39,009 nt of DNA from Rhodopirellula europaea 6C (GTDB lineage Bacteria; Planctomycetota; Planctomycetia; Pirellulales; Pirellulaceae), in contig NZ_ANMO01000142.1 of assembly GCF_000338295.1 (NCBI RefSeq), forward strand, positions 1-39,009. Reading direction: 5' to 3'. Positions 35,840 to 39,009 of the stretch are shown here, one piece after another (position 1 is the stretch's first letter; each line of letters opens with the position of its first letter). The position numbers were made by a program, and so were the translations under genes. The notes beneath the pieces were generated by a model. It saw only the letters and a list, made by a program, of their open reading frames with translations. It had not been told where the DNA came from and did no database searches.

Positions 35840-37207
35840 TTAATGTTTAATCCTTTTCTTGACGTTGTTCTTTGTTTCGGGAACTGGTGCACCCGGGAGT
35901 CTGCCGATCGGTCGGCTGTTGGCTTCCAGTTCCCTGACCGCTGCGTCCATCCGACGACGCAGGTCTGCGACGATTTCGGGATGGTCGGCTGAGACGTCTC
36001 GCGTCTCACCTGGATCGTCCTGCAGGTTGAATAGTGATCCTGCCGGAGCTGATGGTCGCTTTCCCTCGCGTCCACTTTTGCCTCCTGGCTTCAATTCCCG
36101 AACAAGCAGCTTCCACTTACCGTGACGAATCACCGAGCCGGGGACGATGAATGATTCGTGAATCGGCTTCTCAACCTGTTCACCCCTCAGGTAAGGCAGA
36201 ATGTTTCGGCCGTCGATCACACGGTCGCCCGGCGCGGCGACGCCAGCGATCGCACAGAACGTCGGCAGCAGGTCGATGATCCCCGTGATCTGACGGTTCG
36301 TCGAACCTGGCGCGATCGTACCCGGCCAGCGCATAATGCACGGGACACGAATGCCACCCTCGAAATCGGTCCACTTGCCGTCGCGAAGCGGGCCAGCATC
36401 GCCGCCGTCGATCCCGAGCACTGGGCCGTTGTCCGACGCGAAGATGAACAAGGTGTTCTCAGCAATACCCTGCTCGTCGAGAACTTTCATCAGTTCACCG
36501 ACCTGCCAGTCGATTTCGCGAATCACGTCACCGTAGGTGCCTCGCCGCGACGTACCTCTGAAACGCTCATTGGGAATCCACGGCGTGTGCGGTAGCGGCG
36601 ATGCGCAGTAGAGAAAGAACGGGTGTTCTTTGTTTTGCTTGATGAAGCCAACCGCGGCGTCGAGCAGTTTCGGCGAATGCTGTCCGTCGGTCTTTCGCTT
36701 GATCGACTCAATCCGCTCGAGGTTACGATAAATGCCGGTGCCCTGATCGAGATCGATCATGAAGCCGTGGAAGAAATCGAATCCGTGCCGAGTCGGGTTA
36801 AATGCGTCCCATTCACCAAGATGCCACTTGCCGACGATCCCCGTGGTGTAGCCGGCTGTTTTCAGAAGCTCGGGCGTCGTGACTTCATCGGAGTGAATTC
36901 CGATGCGGTCTCTGTTGTAGATGACTTTGGTGCAACCAGCACGATGCGCGTGCGAACCCGTCATGAACGCCAGACGAGTCGGCGAGCACCGCTGATGCAC
37001 ATAGAAGTCCGTGAACATCATGCCTTGCCGACACAGCCGATCGATGTTCGGCGTTTCAAGCGAATCGGAGCCGTAGCAGCCCAGGTCACCGTAACCCTGA
37101 TCGTCGGTCAGAAAGACAACGATGTTCGGCTTATCAGCAGCTTCGACAAGCCCCGGGAATGCCAGAACAACGGAGCAAATCACGTGTTTGGAAATGCCAA
37201 TATTCAT
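35840..37207 (-). CDS. Sulfatase, arylsulfatase-like
   Basis: A 455-residue exported sulfatase. Signal peptide about 1-23 (EAA-DK). Metal pair in VFLTDDQGYGDLGCYG (35-36). FGly motif CSPTR at 74-78 in HQRCSPTRLAFMTGSH. GKWHLGEW supplies the catalytic Lys/His region, and FASDNGPVLG the second metal site. It has the WTDFEGGIRVPCIMRWPG segment common to arylsulfatase-type S1 enzymes. ATG at 37207 overlaps the TAA of the preceding sulfatase (TAATG), and its own TAA abuts the next sulfatase ATG, so three sulfatases are translationally linked. The substrate is unknown. Confidence 0.93.
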   Translation of the reverse strand: MNIGISKHVICSVVLAFPGLVEAADKPNIVVFLTDDQGYGDLGCYGSDSLETPNIDRLCRQGMMFTDFYVHQRCSPTRLAFMTGSHAHRAGCTKVIYNRDRIGIHSDEVTTPELLKTAGYTTGIVGKWHLGEWDAFNPTRHGFDFFHGFMIDLDQGTGIYRNLERIESIKRKTDGQHSPKLLDAAVGFIKQNKEHPFFLYCASPLPHTPWIPNERFRGTSRRGTYGDVIREIDWQVGELMKVLDEQGIAENTLFIFASDNGPVLGIDGGDAGPLRDGKWTDFEGGIRVPCIMRWPGTIAPGSTNRQITGIIDLLPTFCAIAGVAAPGDRVIDGRNILPYLRGEQVEKPIHESFIVPGSVIRHGKWKLLVRELKPGGKSGREGKRPSAPAGSLFNLQDDPGETRDVSADHPEIVADLRRRMDAAVRELEANSRPIGRLPGAPVPETKNNVKKRIKH

Positions 37208-38637
37208 TATTCTTGCGCTACTCCCGCCGGACGTAAGTTCTTTCTGAGATCTGTCTCGAAGGTTGAAAGCTGTCGTTTCAAACGCTGCGCGATCTCGGGA
37301 TGCACATCAATCAGGTTCGTCTGCTCACCGATGTCGTCGCGCAGGTTGTAAAGCGTCTCGACGTCGACGTTCCTCGACTTGCTGTCTCCGGCGGATTGTC
37401 GCTTTGATTTCTTTTCCTTTGCGGGCTTCTCGGTGGCGACGCGATACTTCCAGTCGCCGACGCGGATTGCCTGAACACCTCGACCTCGCAGATAGTAGAC
37501 GGCCTTGTGAGGCGACTTCGCATCCGACTTTCGGGTAAGCAGCGGCCAGATGTCTTTTCCGTCAATCACTCGGTCGTCAGGGACTACACCGACCGCGATT
37601 CGCGTCAGCGTCGGCAGCAGATCCATGCCAGTGATCGGTTCGTCAGACTCGGTTCCGGCGGGAATCATTCCCGGCCAGCGAGCGACGAACGGAACTCTTA
37701 CGCCGCCTTCGAGCGTCGAGCTTTTGCCGCCTTTCAACGGACCGGCGCTGCCGCCTTTGCCGGTATTGGGGCCGTTGTCTGATGTGAAGATGACTAGCGT
37801 GTTATTATCAAGGCCGAGTTCTTTCAGAGACCGTAGGATCTCTCCGGTGCTCCAGTCGAGTTCCTGGATCGTGTCGCCGTAGATACCTCGCTTGCTGCTA
37901 CCTACAAACTTTTCGGAAGCATGTAGCGGGATGTGCGGCATGTTATGGGCCAGGTAGACAAAGAACGGTTTGTCCTTGTTTCGGGTGATGAAGCGTATCG
38001 TCTCCCGCGTGTACCGTTGAGTGAACTGCGTCTGGTCTGCGGGAACTTCGATGACGATGTTGTCTTCGATCAGCGGACATGCAGCCGTTTCTCGCTTAAG
38101 TATCCCATCACACGAATAGCCTTCACGATATTTGCAGTCCAACGCATACGTCTTGGTATTTGGATAGTAGAACTGGTTGTTGGAGGCGGGGGTTCCATAC
38201 CAATAATCAAATCCGTGCTTTAGCGGCTGAAACATGTCTTGGTTGCCGAGATGCCACTTGCCAATGATGGCCGTCGCATAGCCCTGATCCTTCAGCAACT
38301 CCGGAAGCGTGATCTCGTCAGGATTCAATCCGTGGTTGTTCCGAGGAAACATGACACCACCGATGCCAACGCGAGTCGAATGGCTCCCAGTCATCAGCGC
38401 CGCGCGTGTCGGAGAACAAACGGGTGAAACATAAAAGCTGTTAAACTTCGCTCCCTCAGCCGCCATGCGATCAATACTTGGCGTGGCGATATCGTCGGCC
38501 CCATAGCACGAAAGATCACCATAGCCGAGATCATCAGCGAGAATCACGATGACATTGGGTTTCTGCGATTCGGATTGAGCATGCGAATGCGCGGCCGCCA
38601 AGCAAAGTACGGCAACTGCTGAAAGAATTCGATTCAT
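37207..38637 (-). CDS. Sulfatase, arylsulfatase-like
   Basis: A 476-residue exported sulfatase. A classic signal peptide starts at the chosen ATG ([22 protein letters not shown]). Metal pair in [16 protein letters not shown] (35-36). FGly motif CSPTR at 74-78 in [24 protein letters not shown] and [10 protein letters not shown] complete the active site pattern. A cysteine-bearing insert ([16 protein letters not shown]) is present. The frame extends to an ATG at 38679, 10 bp after the lyase stop, which has GGAAG only two bases before it; this longer N-terminus is possible but makes an unusual signal. It resembles the sulfatase just downstream, so an old duplication is possible. Confidence 0.92.
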   Translation of the reverse strand: MNRILSAVAVLCLAAAHSHAQSESQKPNVIVILADDLGYGDLSCYGADDIATPSIDRMAAEGAKFNSFYVSPVCSPTRAALMTGSHSTRVGIGGVMFPRNNHGLNPDEITLPELLKDQGYATAIIGKWHLGNQDMFQPLKHGFDYWYGTPASNNQFYYPNTKTYALDCKYREGYSCDGILKRETAACPLIEDNIVIEVPADQTQFTQRYTRETIRFITRNKDKPFFVYLAHNMPHIPLHASEKFVGSSKRGIYGDTIQELDWSTGEILRSLKELGLDNNTLVIFTSDNGPNTGKGGSAGPLKGGKSSTLEGGVRVPFVARWPGMIPAGTESDEPITGMDLLPTLTRIAVGVVPDDRVIDGKDIWPLLTRKSDAKSPHKAVYYLRGRGVQAIRVGDWKYRVATEKPAKEKKSKRQSAGDSKSRNVDVETLYNLRDDIGEQTNLIDVHPEIAQRLKRQLSTFETDLRKNLRPAGVAQE

Positions 38638-38689
38638 TTGTCTTGTTGTTCTGTACCAATTGTGTTCGCGTTGACTCATCGCTTCCGGT

Positions 38690-39009
38690 TCAGTCGTCTG
38701 AATGTGTCACAACTAAGCGGGAAAACGAAACCCGAGCACCTTCGCTCACTTCTCCTGCGTTGTCCTGAGGGTAGGCGCCGGCTTTGAAGTAGAAAGTCTG
38801 GTCTGCCCAGGCCCTGTCGTTTTCCAAAACGTTCTCTTCCTGTGTTGTGCCATTGACGGTGATGGCAAGCACACCGCCTTGAAGCCTGATTGTCCAATCG
38901 ATGTCGCTGCCTCGCTCAACATCAGGAAACGTGAGCTTTTTGTCTTTACCATTGGTCGGGCTTTCCTTCACCAGAGCTTCGATGCGGCCTTTGTAGTACT
39001 GAAGCTTGA
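38690..39009 (-). CDS. PL7-type alginate lyase, C-terminal part (cut by window edge)
   Basis: The last ~106 codons of a gene running off the right edge; the frame is open to 39009 and no true start is in the window. The visible part has [13 protein letters not shown], a [17 protein letters not shown] strand pair and, most tellingly, [14 protein letters not shown], the YFKAGxYxQ signature of polysaccharide lyase family 7 (alginate lyase 2). PL7 enzymes cleave uronate-containing chains by beta-elimination, mostly alginate. The catalytic RxE and QIH motifs would lie in the missing N-terminal part. It is the most upstream gene seen in the sulfatase operon. PL7 assignment is good for a fragment; the substrate is not proven. 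Confidence 0.82.
   Translation of the reverse strand, partial: KLQYYKGRIEALVKESPTNGKDKKLTFPDVERGSDIDWTIRLQGGVLAITVNGTTQEENVLENDRAWADQTFYFKAGAYPQDNAGEVSEGARVSFSRLVVTHSDD

Noticed and set aside
29642-39009. Compositional island
   Set aside because: Rough GC counts of several 60-bp lines here and in core genes were similar, so no composition shift can be claimed.

Overview
The window looks like a chromosomal segment of a Rhodopirellula-type planctomycete (Pirellulaceae). The reasons are a moderately high GC content, a cytochrome-c/DUF1549/DUF1553 protein paired with a DUF1501 protein, several FGly sulfatases beside a Gfo/Idh oxidoreductase, DUF1080 and DUF6807 proteins, and short palindromic intergenic repeats. 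The genus is inferred from gene content, not from a marker alignment.

Layout. 1-5.1 kb: an M20 dipeptidase (-) diverges from a clpS-mtaB-mazG-like run (+). This run converges on a ThiF/MoeB-like E1 enzyme (-), with a tandem pair of palindrome-rich ~123-bp repeats between them. 5.1-8.5 kb: the RNase P RNA gene, a Prc/Tsp-type S41 protease and a gamma-glutamylcyclotransferase-like protein, all (-). 8.8-13.5 kb: the planctomycete haem c/DUF1553 plus DUF1501 pair (+), ended by a hairpin shared with thioredoxin (-). 13.6-15.8 kb: thioredoxin, a CoA-diphosphatase-like Nudix protein and a sugar phosphate isomerase-like TIM barrel (-). 16-22.1 kb: a flagellar rod/ring operon (-) read flgF-flgG-flgA-flgH-flgI-flgJ(rod-binding only)-flgN-like, with a GGDEF protein (-) upstream of it. 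24.9-28.6 kb: a BON-domain protein (+), an asparagine-synthetase-like enzyme without the glutaminase nucleophile, purC and a stand-alone infC (-). 29.1 kb: tRNA-Val(GAC) with a strong terminator.

From 29.6 kb to the right edge everything is on the minus strand and reads as one polysaccharide-degradation operon. In transcription order it holds a PL7-type alginate lyase (cut by the window edge), three sulfatases joined end to end, a Tat-exported Gfo/Idh/MocA oxidoreductase, an exported DUF1080 protein, a fourth sulfatase and a DUF6807 ('PmoA') protein. All the complete proteins carry export signals. My reading is that the lyase cuts a sulfated uronate-containing glycan, the sulfatases strip sulfate esters, and the Gfo/Idh plus DUF1080 pair may cleave residual glycosidic bonds through a 3-keto intermediate. 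No SusC/SusD-like or TonB-dependent transporter is visible in the window.

The most interesting items are this operon, the palindromic repeat pair at 3717-4060, the L-ring protein FlgH without a lipobox cysteine, and the orphan asparagine-synthetase-like enzyme. Nothing here is proven to be a new system; the operon and the Gfo/Idh-DUF1080 coupling are the best candidates.
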